This document shows positions 8,478-15,651 of a stretch of 64,000 nucleotides of DNA, piece after piece (within the stretch, counting starts at the first letter, position 1; each line of letters starts with the position of its first letter). The position numbers and the translations under genes are program-made. Origin of the DNA: Bifidobacterium sp. ESL0800 (GTDB lineage: Bacteria > Actinomycetota > Actinomycetes > Actinomycetales > Bifidobacteriaceae); assembly GCF_029395355.1 (NCBI RefSeq), contig NZ_CP113913.1, positions 1,674,001 through 1,738,000 of the forward strand, given 5' to 3'. Under the pieces are notes generated by a model. The model was not told where the DNA came from, made no database searches, and worked only from the letters and a program-made list of their open reading frames with translations.

Positions 8478-9179
8478 ATGACCGATCGTGAGACATTCCT
8501 CAACTATCTCGCCGAGAAAAGCGGACGCCCGCGCCACCAGCTCAAAGATCATCCTCTTGAGCCGGTCAACGACCTTCCCGAAAGCACACTTTCGGGCCAC
8601 AGCGTCGACGAGCTGCTCGAGATCGCCCGCAAAAACGCGCCTGCCGTCCACGTCGATTTCCAGACGACCGACAAGGCCGGACTGCCCGCCGCGCTCGACA
8701 AGTTCATCGCGGCCAAGGCCGACGGCAAGCTCATGCTGCCCACCTACGACGAGAACTACAAAGCCTTCGGACTCGAGGATTGGCGCGACGGGCTTGACCC
8801 GAAACCGTCGTTCTGGGTGCCGGGTGCCGGCCGCAAGGCCAACATCGACACGGCGAACCACTCGGAGGCGGCCATCGGTTTCGCCGATTTCCTGTGCGCC
8901 GAATCCTGCACCATCACCGCGCCGACCACTCCGGGCCAGGGCCGCGCCTTCCACTTCCTGCCGGTGCATTATCTGAGCATCATCCGCAAGTCGAGGATCG
9001 TGGCGAGAACCCGCCAGGCGATGGACTATTATGAGCCACGCATCAAGTCCGGCGAGATCAAGACCTCGAACCTCAACTTCATCACCGGCACTTCGTCGAC
9101 CGGCGATATCGAGATGGTCCTGGTCGTCGGCGTCCACGGTCCGCTCGACATGACCTATCTGGTCGTCGAGGACATGTGA
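8478..9179 (+). CDS. lutC: Lactate utilization protein C, LUD domain
   Basis: A 233-residue third subunit of LutABC. It has a single LUD domain with the conserved ADFLCAESCTITAPT and ISFITGTSSTGDIE-like stretch (here NFITGTSSTGDIEMV), ending GVHGPLDMTYLVVEDM. It starts 5 bp after the lutB stop and is the last gene of the operon, ended by the perfect hairpin at 9241-9276. Function is inferred from family and operon context: with lutA and lutB it is needed for growth on lactate or for resisting it. Confidence 0.94.
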   Translation: MTDRETFLNYLAEKSGRPRHQLKDHPLEPVNDLPESTLSGHSVDELLEIARKNAPAVHVDFQTTDKAGLPAALDKFIAAKADGKLMLPTYDENYKAFGLEDWRDGLDPKPSFWVPGAGRKANIDTANHSEAAIGFADFLCAESCTITAPTTPGQGRAFHFLPVHYLSIIRKSRIVARTRQAMDYYEPRIKSGEIKTSNLNFITGTSSTGDIEMVLVVGVHGPLDMTYLVVEDM

Positions 9180-9240
9180 TTTTTCGGCTGCCGTCGGCCG
9201 CCTGACCAATCACGGGCGATAGATGACAGCCGAAAAGCCG

Positions 9241-9276
9241 ATTGGGCGCTCCCTGAATACTCGGGGAGCGCCCAAT
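9241..9276 (+). terminator. Rho-independent terminator of lutABC
   Basis: ATTGGGCGCTCCC (9241-9253) pairs perfectly with GGGAGCGCCCAAT (9264-9276) around a 10-nt loop and is followed by TGCTATTTCTTGTT. It lies 60 bp after the lutC stop. Confidence 0.85.
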
Positions 9277-9335
9277 TGCTATTTCTTGTTACCAATGCTT
9301 ACGACGTTTCACCAACAGCAACACCCGGAAAATAT

Positions 9336-9402
9336 GCGTGAGGCAAGCCCCCCCCCAGAAGGCGAAGGTGTACAAAAGTACATCGAGTCTTCCGAGGGCC
9401 TT
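9336..9402. repeat. Direct repeat copy 1 (about 67 bp)
   Basis: GCGTGAGGCAA, then a C-rich tract, then GAAGGCGAAGGTGTACAAAA and GTACATCGAGTCTTC, then GGGCCTT. The same order recurs at 9512-9578 with changes mainly in the C-rich and G-rich parts. The centre has the small palindrome TGTAC-AAAA-GTACA. This copy has lost the flanking arms of copy 2 and has a nine-C run. Its origin is unknown; it does not encode a credible protein. Confidence 0.75.
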
Positions 9403-9493
9403 AAACATTTCACTCGGAAAATACGCGTACGACATCACATTACCGTCGACGAAGGCGTACTGCTGGTACGTCGAAACCCCACACAGTTCCCCG

Positions 9494-9605
9494 GGCCAGC
9501 ACTGACGACACGCGTGAGGCAAAAGGCCCCCGGAAGGCGAAGGTGTACAAAAGTACATCGAGTCTTCTGGGGGCCTTTTGACGCTCCGTGTCGTCAGTGC
9601 TGGCC
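9494..9605. repeat. 112-bp near-continuous hairpin containing repeat copy 2 and the araD 3' end
   Basis: GGCCAGCACTGACGACACG (9494-9512) is the exact reverse complement of 9587-9605. Inside, GCGT/ACGC and CAAAAGGCCCCC/GGGGGCCTTTTG continue the pairing around the second copy of the 67-bp repeat. The right arm includes the last codons and stop of araD, so the left arm is an inverted copy of the araD end. It lies between convergent lutC and araD and can act as a bidirectional terminator. Confidence 0.75.
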
Positions 9606-10286
9606 GTAGACGTTCTGGTAGCGGTCGTTAAGCTTATCGATGTCTTCCTGCGCAATCGGGATGATATCGCCGAGCTGCTTGGCGGCCCACATGGTGTGCG
9701 CCACCTCTTCGGTCATCGCGGCAGCCTTGACGGCGGCCTCAGCGTCCTTGCCGATGGTGAACGGACCGTGGTTCTGCATCAGAACAGCCGGCGAATGCGG
9801 GTACTTCTTGAGCGTCTCGACCACGCCCTCGCCGATGGCCTCGCTGCCGATGAGCTTGAACGGGCCGACCGGAACTGGGCCGCCGAACTCGTCGCCCATC
9901 ATCGTCAGGCCGCACGGAATGTTCTGGCCGGTGGCCGCCCAGGCGGTCGCATAGGTGGAGTGAGTGTGCACGACGCCATAGACGTCAGGCATATTGCGAT
10001 AGATATAGGCGTGGGACTTGGTGTCGGAGCTCGGCGCAGCCAGGCCGTCGACCGGGTCGCCGTTCAGATCGCAGACCACCATCGATTCCGGCGTCAGGCT
10101 CTCATAGCGCATTCCGGAGGGCTTGATCACCATCAGATCGGCAGTGCGCAGGCGCTGGGAGACGTTGCCCGCAGTCCATACCACAAGGTTCCACTTCAAG
10201 AGCTGCTCATGCAGGGTGGCGACGACCTCGCGCACCTGCTTGACTTCGGCACGAACCTCGGGTCCGAAATCGTCTAATGTAGTCAT
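9594..10286 (-). CDS. araD: L-ribulose-5-phosphate 4-epimerase
   Basis: A 230-residue class II aldolase/epimerase that converts L-ribulose-5-phosphate to D-xylulose-5-phosphate, feeding the bifid shunt. Zn ligands are visible in GVVHTHSTYATAWA and in LMQNHGPFTIG, and NVSQRL and PSGMRYESL form the substrate loop. The ATG at 10286 is preferred over an upstream in-frame start at 10307 because AAAGGAATAGC sits directly before it. No araA or araB is adjacent, so it may serve several pentose routes. Two palindromes upstream (10331-10342, 10380-10397) are candidate operators. The stop lies inside the long hairpin. Confidence 0.93.
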   Translation of the reverse strand: MTTLDDFGPEVRAEVKQVREVVATLHEQLLKWNLVVWTAGNVSQRLRTADLMVIKPSGMRYESLTPESMVVCDLNGDPVDGLAAPSSDTKSHAYIYRNMPDVYGVVHTHSTYATAWAATGQNIPCGLTMMGDEFGGPVPVGPFKLIGSEAIGEGVVETLKKYPHSPAVLMQNHGPFTIGKDAEAAVKAAAMTEEVAHTMWAAKQLGDIIPIAQEDIDKLNDRYQNVYGQH

Positions 10287-10330
10287 TGCTATTCCTTTCA
10301 ACCGCAATCACCTCAGACGCACCTATTCGC

Positions 10331-10342
10331 GTCACCGGTGAC
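10331..10342. promoter_or_regulatory. Perfect palindrome upstream of araD
   Basis: GTCACCGGTGAC is a perfect 12-bp palindrome 45 bp before the araD start. It is a candidate repressor site; the cognate regulator is not in the window. Confidence 0.45.
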
Positions 10343-10379
10343 CGACCGTATTATTGTTACATTTCCAATTTACAGCACC

Positions 10380-10397
10380 TATGTTACCGCTCACATA
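10380..10397. promoter_or_regulatory. LacI/GntR-like imperfect palindrome upstream of araD
   Basis: TATGTTACCGCTCACATA is symmetric at 14 of 18 positions around a central CG. It lies about 95 bp before araD, between araD and the divergent tRNA promoter. Candidate operator only. Confidence 0.45.
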
Positions 10398-10480
10398 AAG
10401 GTTATTGCAATTCGCATTCAAGAAATTACCATCATTTATCACTTTCGCCCCATCCGAAGTTTCGCTCACAACCCGCCGAA

Positions 10481-10509
10481 TTGTACTTGGGACCGGGTTG
10501 TACTAGAAT
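10481..10509 (+). promoter_or_regulatory. Promoter of tRNA-Ala
   Basis: TTGTAC (10481-10486) and TAGAAT (10504-10509) are spaced by 17 bp, placing the start site about 30 bp before the tRNA. The leader contains an inverted repeat CTTGAGT-N5-ACTCAAA (10522-10540). Confidence 0.65.
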
Positions 10510-10545
10510 ATGTAACGTTGTCTTGAGTGACGAACTCAAAGGCAT

Positions 10546-10618
10546 GGGGCTGTAGCTCAGTTGGTAGAGCGCTTCGTTCGCATCGAAGAGGTCGTGGTTT
10601 CGATTACCATCAGCTCCA
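10546..10618 (+). tRNA. tRNA-Ala (anticodon CGC)
   Basis: A 73-nt cloverleaf. Acceptor arms are GGGGCTG and CAGCTCC with the G3-U70 wobble that marks alanine tRNAs. The D-arm is GCTCAGTTGGTAGAGC. The anticodon stem CTTCG/CGAAG holds the loop TTCGCAT (anticodon CGC). The T-arm is GTGGT-TTCGATT-ACCAT with one G-U pair, which departs from the usual GGGTTCGATCCC. The CCA end is not fully encoded. Its last 18 nt plus one base form the att repeat of the downstream insertion, so the present 3' end may come from the element. Confidence 0.93.
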
Positions 10619-10619
10619 C
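10601..10619. repeat. Attachment site copy at the tRNA-Ala 3' end
   Basis: CGATTACCATCAGCTCCAC, the 3' part of tRNA-Ala, recurs exactly at 12073-12091. A tRNA 3' end duplicated as a direct repeat is the standard scar of tyrosine-integrase insertion. Confidence 0.85.
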
Positions 10620-10629
10620 AAGCAAGGTT

Positions 10630-10654
10630 TCCGGGATTTCTCGGAGATTTTTTT
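10630..10654 (+). terminator. Terminator after tRNA-Ala (element side)
   Basis: TCCGGG-ATTT-CTCGGA hairpin (one G-U pair) followed by GA and seven T. The sequence resembles the displaced terminator at 12096-12130, as expected if the element carries its own version of the tRNA 3' flank. Confidence 0.75.
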
Positions 10655-10809
10655 GCAAATGTATGCCCAATACAGTGCTTGAGAATCGCTCTGCCAATGG
10701 TTCAAATCCGTCGAAAAACGAAATTTATTACCCTCACAGGGAACAATACATGGTAAAGTCTGTTATACAGATTTTGAGAACTCCTATCAGCAGAAAGGCA
10801 GCAGGCACT

Positions 10810-11130
10810 ATGAGCACGACAAGCGATCCCATGATCTACGACGTCATGCGCGAAACGTCCAACAAGCTCGTGGGCACGTACCTGTACCGGCTGAACCATA
10901 CCAGCGACCTGCAACAACAAGACTCGCTGAAAAGCAGGATTTCCGCTGTCTATTCATTGGTCAAGAACATCAATCCAAACGATCAACAAACAATCCTTAC
11001 CGCTACCAGCCAGTTCGCAAGCCTCGCCAAAGAGCAGAGCACATTGATCCAAGTGCAAAAGGATCATTCGATTCATCCGCTGACTACGACGCGACATACC
11101 GATAGTCGGGTCGTCGCTTCTACACGTTGA
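10810..11130 (+). CDS. Putative antitoxin of the zeta toxin module
   Basis: A 106-residue hydrophilic, probably helical protein (MSTTSDPMIYDVMRETSN start; LKSRISAVYSLVKNINPND in the middle) ending in a basic, unstructured tail (HTDSRVVASTR). No family is recognised from the sequence alone. Its position immediately before, and overlapping, the zeta toxin start gives the antitoxin call, as in epsilon/zeta and PezAT modules. There is no HTH of PezA type, so it is more like a short epsilon-type inhibitor in role. The start has AGAAAGGCAGCAGG upstream. AT content is higher than in flanking host genes. Confidence 0.6.
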   Translation: MSTTSDPMIYDVMRETSNKLVGTYLYRLNHTSDLQQQDSLKSRISAVYSLVKNINPNDQQTILTATSQFASLAKEQSTLIQVQKDHSIHPLTTTRHTDSRVVASTR

Positions 11131-11966
11131 GCGCATATATGCTGACAGCCAGTCAGCTCCAGCATATTTTCACTTCACAAATCATCCCGTTCAAACTCGG
11201 CGAGCCCGAGACTGAAGGCGCTCCTACGCTGTATATGGTCGGAGCACAACCCGGAGCAGGAAAGACCAAAGCTATAGCGATTATTGGTCAGCGTACGGGC
11301 GCGACGGAAGTCAATGGCGATGACCTTCGTGTGTTTCACCCCGACTATTATGACATCCTGCGCCGGCAACCGACAAAAATGCCTGAGCTGACACAGCCCG
11401 CTGTCAATACTTGGGTAGAGATGAGCCTCGGCTACCTGATGAATCGGCACGCTGATACTATCGTTGAGACCACATTCAGGCACGCGCAGGCGAATATCCC
11501 CACATTGAAGGCTTTTCACGATTCAGGTTACAGGACGAAACTCGTCGCACTAGCCGTGCCCCAAGCCCTGTCGCTCATGGGCATCATCACGAGATACATC
11601 GGCCAGGTCGAAGAAACCGGGAACGGACGTTGGACCAGACCGGAAGCTCACGATGAGGCTATACGTCTCATTCCGCAAACCCTACGTCAGCTTGCTGCCA
11701 CCGGATGTGTAGACAATATAGATATCGTCGATCGAGACGGGAATATTTTATTGACGGGTCAACCGTCGAATGGCGATACCACCAAACTCATCGACAATAC
11801 GCTTGCAGAGCACAGCAAACTCGATGCAGTCACACCGGAGCAAGCATTGCTCTTCCGTACCAACCTGAGCAAAGTCGAATCATTCTTATCATCGCACAGC
11901 AATCAGCGCGCACTCGTTAAACCGGTATATGAACGTCTTCAACAAGCCGAGCAGGAGATGCCGTAG
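11127..11966 (+). CDS. Zeta toxin family protein
   Basis: A 279-residue P-loop kinase of the zeta/PezT family, which phosphorylates UDP-N-acetyl-sugars and so blocks wall synthesis, or has related targets. The Walker A motif is MVGAQPGAGKT (about residues 41-51). The conserved VNGDDLRVFHPDYYD follows, with the catalytic Asp, then the substrate-binding ETTFRHAQ near residue 117. The TTG at 11127 overlaps the upstream stop, giving coupled translation; the ATG at 11139 (MLTASQLQ) is an alternative start. It is the only recognisable enzyme in the tRNA-borne insertion. Confidence 0.85.
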   Translation: MSAYMLTASQLQHIFTSQIIPFKLGEPETEGAPTLYMVGAQPGAGKTKAIAIIGQRTGATEVNGDDLRVFHPDYYDILRRQPTKMPELTQPAVNTWVEMSLGYLMNRHADTIVETTFRHAQANIPTLKAFHDSGYRTKLVALAVPQALSLMGIITRYIGQVEETGNGRWTRPEAHDEAIRLIPQTLRQLAATGCVDNIDIVDRDGNILLTGQPSNGDTTKLIDNTLAEHSKLDAVTPEQALLFRTNLSKVESFLSSHSNQRALVKPVYERLQQAEQEMP

Positions 11967-12006
11967 CAACCGCACTGACGACTTTCAGACCCCGAAAATA
12001 CGTTTT

Positions 12007-12027
12007 AGGTACACATACAGGTACACA
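12007..12027. repeat. Paired AGGTACACA repeats beside the distal att site
   Basis: AGGTACACA occurs at 12007-12015 and 12019-12027 (12-bp period), about 45 bp before the distal att copy. Short direct repeats here are typical arm-type sites of tyrosine integrases; the integrase itself is missing. Confidence 0.5.
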
Positions 12028-12072
12028 AGAATTCAATAAGACCGGTAATCGTTGAAATATCAACAGATTATG

Positions 12073-12091
12073 CGATTACCATCAGCTCCAC
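12073..12091. repeat. Distal attachment site copy
   Basis: Exact copy of the 19 bp at 10601-10619. What follows (12096-12130) is a tRNA-type terminator, so this end represents the original chromosomal tRNA 3' flank. Confidence 0.85.
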
Positions 12092-12095
12092 TCTT

Positions 12096-12130
12096 AGGGT
12101 TTTCGGGATTTCCCCAGAAGCCCTTTTTCT
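12096..12130 (+). terminator. Displaced original tRNA-Ala terminator
   Basis: AGGG and CCCT flank an imperfect stem (TTCGGG with CCCCAGAA) followed by five T. It directly follows the distal att copy and is orphaned from the tRNA by the insertion. Confidence 0.55.
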
Positions 12131-12179
12131 TGCCAGTTTGCCAGTGTCTACAAGGGTTTTCAGGGGGGGCGCCGAAACT

Positions 12180-13043
12180 TTATTGCTTTATAGTTGCGAG
12201 GCGCTGCTCGACGTATTCTTCGAGAATTTCGGCGGTGAGACCGTCGTAACTGTTGAGGGAGGCGAACTGGGGGCCGGCGGACGTGTCCGTCTTGATGAAG
12301 CCCATTTGGGCGATGGTCGTCGCGCCCGAGGCGACGGCCGCCTCGATACCGGTCATCGAATCCTCAATGGCGATGCACTTTGCCATTTCCTGGCGGAAAG
12401 CAACCAAGCGCGTATCACCCGTAGATCCTGCTGAACGCTCAGCAGCGGAATCGCTCTGATTACCGAATTTGCCGATACTGTCGGAATCCGATACACGATT
12501 TGAAGCACCATTGTCACTATCGGTGTCGCTGCCAGACCGAGCCTCCATCCCGTTGACTGCGAGTATCTCTTCCGGAACCTCAATGCCCACGACCTTTGCG
12601 GCGGCAAGATACGGCGCGGGGTTAGGCTTTTTCGGCAGATCGTCGTCGCTGCATACATAGCCGACGAACGCGCCAACGGGTGCCTGACGCACCAGATTCT
12701 CGGCCATGCGCCGCGGCGATGCCGTGACCAGAACCGACGGAATTCCGGCGGCAATCAGCGAGCGCAGCACATCTTCGACCCCTGCGATCCAAGGCATATG
12801 TTCCGCTTCCTTGCGCGCCACGCCTTCGATCATCAACCGCGCCACTTCACTGGCCGGCAATTGCGTGCCTTTGTCGACCATCAGTTGCGCGACCTGCGGA
12901 ACCGGCTTGCCCGAGCAGGTCCAGCCGATATCCTCGCTCCAGTAGCCGCCGTGTTCTCGGGCGATGTCCATCTCGACGGCATGCCAGTAAGGCTCCGAGT
13001 CGATCAACGTGCCGTCCATATCCCACAGCACGGCCTTCAGCAT
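12180..13043 (-). CDS. HAD-family hydrolase with a Ser/Asp-rich insertion
   Basis: A 287-residue HAD phosphatase or beta-phosphoglucomutase-like enzyme. Motif I is WDMDGTLIDSEPYW (nucleophile Asp8, Asp10), motif II is VLVTASPR, the Lys is in DDLPKKPNPAPYL, and motif IV is IAIEDSMTGIEAA. About 50 residues rich in Ser, Asp, Asn and Gly (EARSGSDTDSDNGASN onward) are inserted just before motif IV, where relatives have a few residues; this should form a flexible surface loop. The ATG at 13043 (MLKAVLW) fits the fold best; a GTG at 13097 is in frame. The substrate is unknown. Confidence 0.85.
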   Translation of the reverse strand: MLKAVLWDMDGTLIDSEPYWHAVEMDIAREHGGYWSEDIGWTCSGKPVPQVAQLMVDKGTQLPASEVARLMIEGVARKEAEHMPWIAGVEDVLRSLIAAGIPSVLVTASPRRMAENLVRQAPVGAFVGYVCSDDDLPKKPNPAPYLAAAKVVGIEVPEEILAVNGMEARSGSDTDSDNGASNRVSDSDSIGKFGNQSDSAAERSAGSTGDTRLVAFRQEMAKCIAIEDSMTGIEAAVASGATTIAQMGFIKTDTSAGPQFASLNSYDGLTAEILEEYVEQRLATIKQ

Positions 13044-13365
13044 TCGGTCTGAACTCGCCCCATCATGTTGTTGCCGCAAAGCCAATGAAAATGCCACCTT
13101 GTTCTATCCGTTTATGCCGACTGATTTATACATACATAACTGTGATACATGCTATCAGCATCGTCTTATATTTTGTATATCTCTATCATGCCATAAGCAC
13201 TCGCTTTAGCCATATCACCCATTACCCAGCTCATTACGCAACCTATTACACAATCACACAGGCCAAAATACGGCAGAAAAGACCAAACTGGCCGGTTTCG
13301 GTTACTATGCCGAAGCCTCGTCTACAACCGCTCGAAGAACCTCTTCACGGAATCCACGGAATCAC
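13044..13365. other. AT-rich spacer with probable chaperone-operon terminator
   Basis: No gene is seen. On the minus strand GGCTTCGG-N8-CCGAAACC (13294-13317) forms a hairpin about 50 bp after the hspR stop and is followed by GTCTTTTC, making it the likely end of the dnaK operon. The rest is AT-rich and should carry the HAD gene promoter. Confidence 0.5.
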
Positions 13366-14070
13366 TCAGTCGAAATAGTGGCCCCAGACGACCAGCGAAC
13401 GAGGGTCGACGAACGGGTCGGCATACGGCTCGCCATCAGGCTTCGCGGCGTGGCGAGGCTTGTGGGTCGGTTGCTCTTGCGACGCAACGGATCCGGATCC
13501 GGCTTCATCCGATTGCGCACCTGACGCATATGGATTGGTGGCATCGCTGGTGGCATCGTTGGCATAATACGGCCGCCCCGGAAGCTCGCGGGTACGGGCT
13601 TGAACGTCGTGACGCCAGCGACGAGCCTGACGCGAGCGCTGGATCTCGGTGATGTCGCCGTCGGAATCGGCCGCGAAAATGCTGGAACCGCGCGGGCGTT
13701 CGAGACGCTTCACCTCGCGCCGCAACTGGCGGTTCTCCTCCTGCAGCTCAAGAATCCGCGAGATGCCGGCGAGGTTGATGCCGTCTTCCTGGCTCATCTG
13801 CTGGGCCTCGGCGAGCTTGTGCACATCGCGCAGGGAATAGCGGCGGGCGCCACCTTCCGTACGCTGCGGGACGATGAGCCCTTGACGGTCGTATTGGCGC
13901 AGAGTTTGGGGGTGGATGTCCGCCAGCTGCGCGGCACGACCGACGCTGAAGACGGGCAGGTCGATATCAAACCCGACGTCATCGGCACCGTCCAGATCGG
14001 CACGGTGCTCGACCAACGCAACGGCGCACAACCCGTACAGCGCCCGCACTTCTTGAGTTATCCGGGCCAT
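13366..14070 (-). CDS. hspR: HspR, MerR-type heat-shock repressor
   Basis: A 234-residue repressor that binds HAIR inverted repeats, usually together with DnaK, to silence the chaperone operon. The MerR HTH is clear: FSVGRAAQLADIHPQTLRQY and RRYSLRDVHKLAEAQ, followed by a coiled segment ELQEENRQLRREVKRLE. The ATG at 14070 is chosen because GGAGG (14079-14083) sits 8 nt before it, whereas the upstream GTG at 14079 overlaps that site. The protein is longer than the usual 130-190 residues because of a polar tail rich in Ala, Asp and His. It is the last gene of dnaK-grpE-dnaJ-hspR, after an unusually long 413-bp gap. Confidence 0.93.
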   Translation of the reverse strand: MARITQEVRALYGLCAVALVEHRADLDGADDVGFDIDLPVFSVGRAAQLADIHPQTLRQYDRQGLIVPQRTEGGARRYSLRDVHKLAEAQQMSQEDGINLAGISRILELQEENRQLRREVKRLERPRGSSIFAADSDGDITEIQRSRQARRWRHDVQARTRELPGRPYYANDATSDATNPYASGAQSDEAGSGSVASQEQPTHKPRHAAKPDGEPYADPFVDPRSLVVWGHYFD

Positions 14071-14483
14071 CGCATTCACCTCCGCTCATCTTTGTCTACC
14101 ACTTTATTCATTCCGTATGGCATTGACTTCAATATCCATCAATACCATACGCATTGCCTATCCAACTCAAAACTGCTTGATTGGCCTACCCGCAAACTTT
14201 CCAGACGGTCGCGAATAGACCAATCAGACAACCCAACGCCAGACCTCGGCGAGACGACGATTATCGCCACCTGCCAAAACGATATGTCAAAACATATCGC
14301 AACCGGCATCCGTACCAGACCAACGACTCGTTCATATCTAACCGTTGACTCGGTTTTTTATTATCAGGTTTGGCGGCCGACCCACAACGGGCCAACCGCC
14401 AAACCAATTACCACAACGTTCAAAGCCGAATACCATTACTCCCTTACCCGGCCTTTACGCTTTTCGTGCCTACGCGACGCGAA
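14071..14483. other. Long spacer between dnaJ and hspR with a stem-loop
   Basis: 413 bp without a gene, unusual within this operon. GGTTTGGCGG (14367-14376) pairs perfectly with CCGCCAAACC (14396-14405), about 80 bp after the dnaJ stop. No U-tract follows in the direction of transcription, so it may be a processing or attenuation hairpin. A separate hspR promoter is possible, but none was convincing. Confidence 0.5.
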
Positions 14484-15524
14484 TCATTCGCGTTCTTTGG
14501 CCACCTCGTCGATGAACTCGCCGGAATTTCTGTCGAATTCCTTGGCATCGTGCTTCTGCGCCATGCTGGGCCTGCTCGGCACGCGGATTTCGACGCGTCC
14601 GACCAAGTCACCATCACGGCCAGGAACACCCTTGCCGCCGACACGCACCTCGGCACCGCTCGATGTGCCCGCCGGCACACGGAACGTGACCTCGTTGCCG
14701 TCGAAGTCCAGCGCCTTGACGCGGGCACCAGCCACCGCTTCACCGATGGTGACCGGAAGCGGCATCACGATATCGTTGCCATCGAGGCTGAATTTCGTGT
14801 CGTTCTTCACATGAATCTGCAGGTACATATCACCTGCGGACCCGCCGTTGGAACCGAGCTTACCCTTGCCAGGGAGCCGAATCTTCTGGCCTTCCTTGAC
14901 GCCGGCCGGAATGTGGGTCTTGAACTTACGTCCGCCTGCCTTGAGCGAAACGGTCGCGCCCTTCACAGCCTGACGGAAGGTCAGCGTAATCTTCGAGTTG
15001 CGGTCCTCGCCGCGCACCGGACGCTGCGGTTCGCGGTAGGTGCTCGACCCGCCGCCCGCGCCGTAGGGCATGCCCGAGCCCGCGTAACCGCCGGCACCCT
15101 GGCCGGCAGCATTACCGAACATCGAGAAGATGTCGTTGAGGTTGGTCGGACCGCCACCGGAGGTGGAGAAGCGAACCCCGCCGGGGCCGCCCGCACCGCC
15201 GCCGAACATCGAGCCGAAGATGTCGGAGAAGTCGGAGGCACCGCCACCGAATCCGCCTTGTCCGCTCCCGCCGGCGAACCGTGCGCCGCCTCCCGCGAAC
15301 TGGCGGATCGCGTCATACTTGCGCCGCTGGTCGGCGTTGTTGAGCACATCGTAAGCCTCCGAGATGTCCTTGAACTTCTCCTCGGCCTCTTTGGTTTTGT
15401 TGAGATCGGGATGGTACTTGCGCGCAAGCTTGCGGTACGCCTTGGTAATCTCCTCGCTCGTCGCGTCCTTGGAGACGCCGAGCACCTTGTAAAAATCTTT
15501 ATCTAGCCATTCATTTTCAGCCAT
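14484..15524 (-). CDS. dnaJ: DnaJ-type co-chaperone lacking the zinc finger
   Basis: A 346-residue J-domain protein that stimulates DnaK ATPase and delivers substrates. The J domain spans residues 8-75 with the essential HPD in [16 protein letters not shown] Gly-rich region follows (residues 85-165, many GGGA and GAGG runs). The C-terminal beta-domains start at about residue 185 ([16 protein letters not shown]). The four CxxCxGxG zinc repeats of classic DnaJ are absent, so it is of the DnaJ-B/CbpA type found in actinobacterial dnaK operons. It lies 127 bp after grpE, with a stem-loop between. Confidence 0.93.
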   Translation of the reverse strand: MAENEWLDKDFYKVLGVSKDATSEEITKAYRKLARKYHPDLNKTKEAEEKFKDISEAYDVLNNADQRRKYDAIRQFAGGGARFAGGSGQGGFGGGASDFSDIFGSMFGGGAGGPGGVRFSTSGGGPTNLNDIFSMFGNAAGQGAGGYAGSGMPYGAGGGSSTYREPQRPVRGEDRNSKITLTFRQAVKGATVSLKAGGRKFKTHIPAGVKEGQKIRLPGKGKLGSNGGSAGDMYLQIHVKNDTKFSLDGNDIVMPLPVTIGEAVAGARVKALDFDGNEVTFRVPAGTSSGAEVRVGGKGVPGRDGDLVGRVEIRVPSRPSMAQKHDAKEFDRNSGEFIDEVAKERE

Positions 15525-15583
15525 ATCATTGCCCTCCTTTTCGGGCCCTGAGCCGGTACATTGTCTGCAACGACCTCACCAAA

Positions 15584-15627
15584 CGATAAGTGCGACCCTC
15601 CGGCCACGCGGGGAATCGCACTTGTCG
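15584..15627. other. Stem-loop between grpE and dnaJ
   Basis: CGATAAGTGCGA (15584-15595) pairs with TCGCACTTGTCG (15616-15627) with one G-U. It lies within the operon and may reduce read-through into dnaJ or mark an mRNA processing site. Confidence 0.55.
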
Positions 15628-15651
15628 CATTACATCGTTGCCTCAAACCCG

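Larger units (their letters stand above)
10601..12091 (+). mobile_element. Integrase-less tRNA-Ala-borne mini-island carrying a zeta toxin module
   Basis: A 1.47-kb segment between two exact 19-bp copies of the tRNA-Ala 3' end. It contains a tRNA-type terminator, a putative antitoxin (10810-11130), a zeta toxin (11127-11966) and two AGGTACACA repeats next to the distal att site, which resemble integrase arm sites. No integrase or excisionase is present, so it is either a remnant of a larger island kept by its addiction module or a satellite mobilised in trans. Confidence 0.75.

Noticed and set aside
9223-9609. 128-codon frame across the duplicated repeats between lutC and araD
   Set aside because: It runs through terminator, repeats and hairpin arms; no protein features.
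10690-10712. tRNA T-arm-like GGTTCAAATCCGT inside the mini-island
   Set aside because: No acceptor, D- or anticodon arm is found around it and the T-stem does not pair well.
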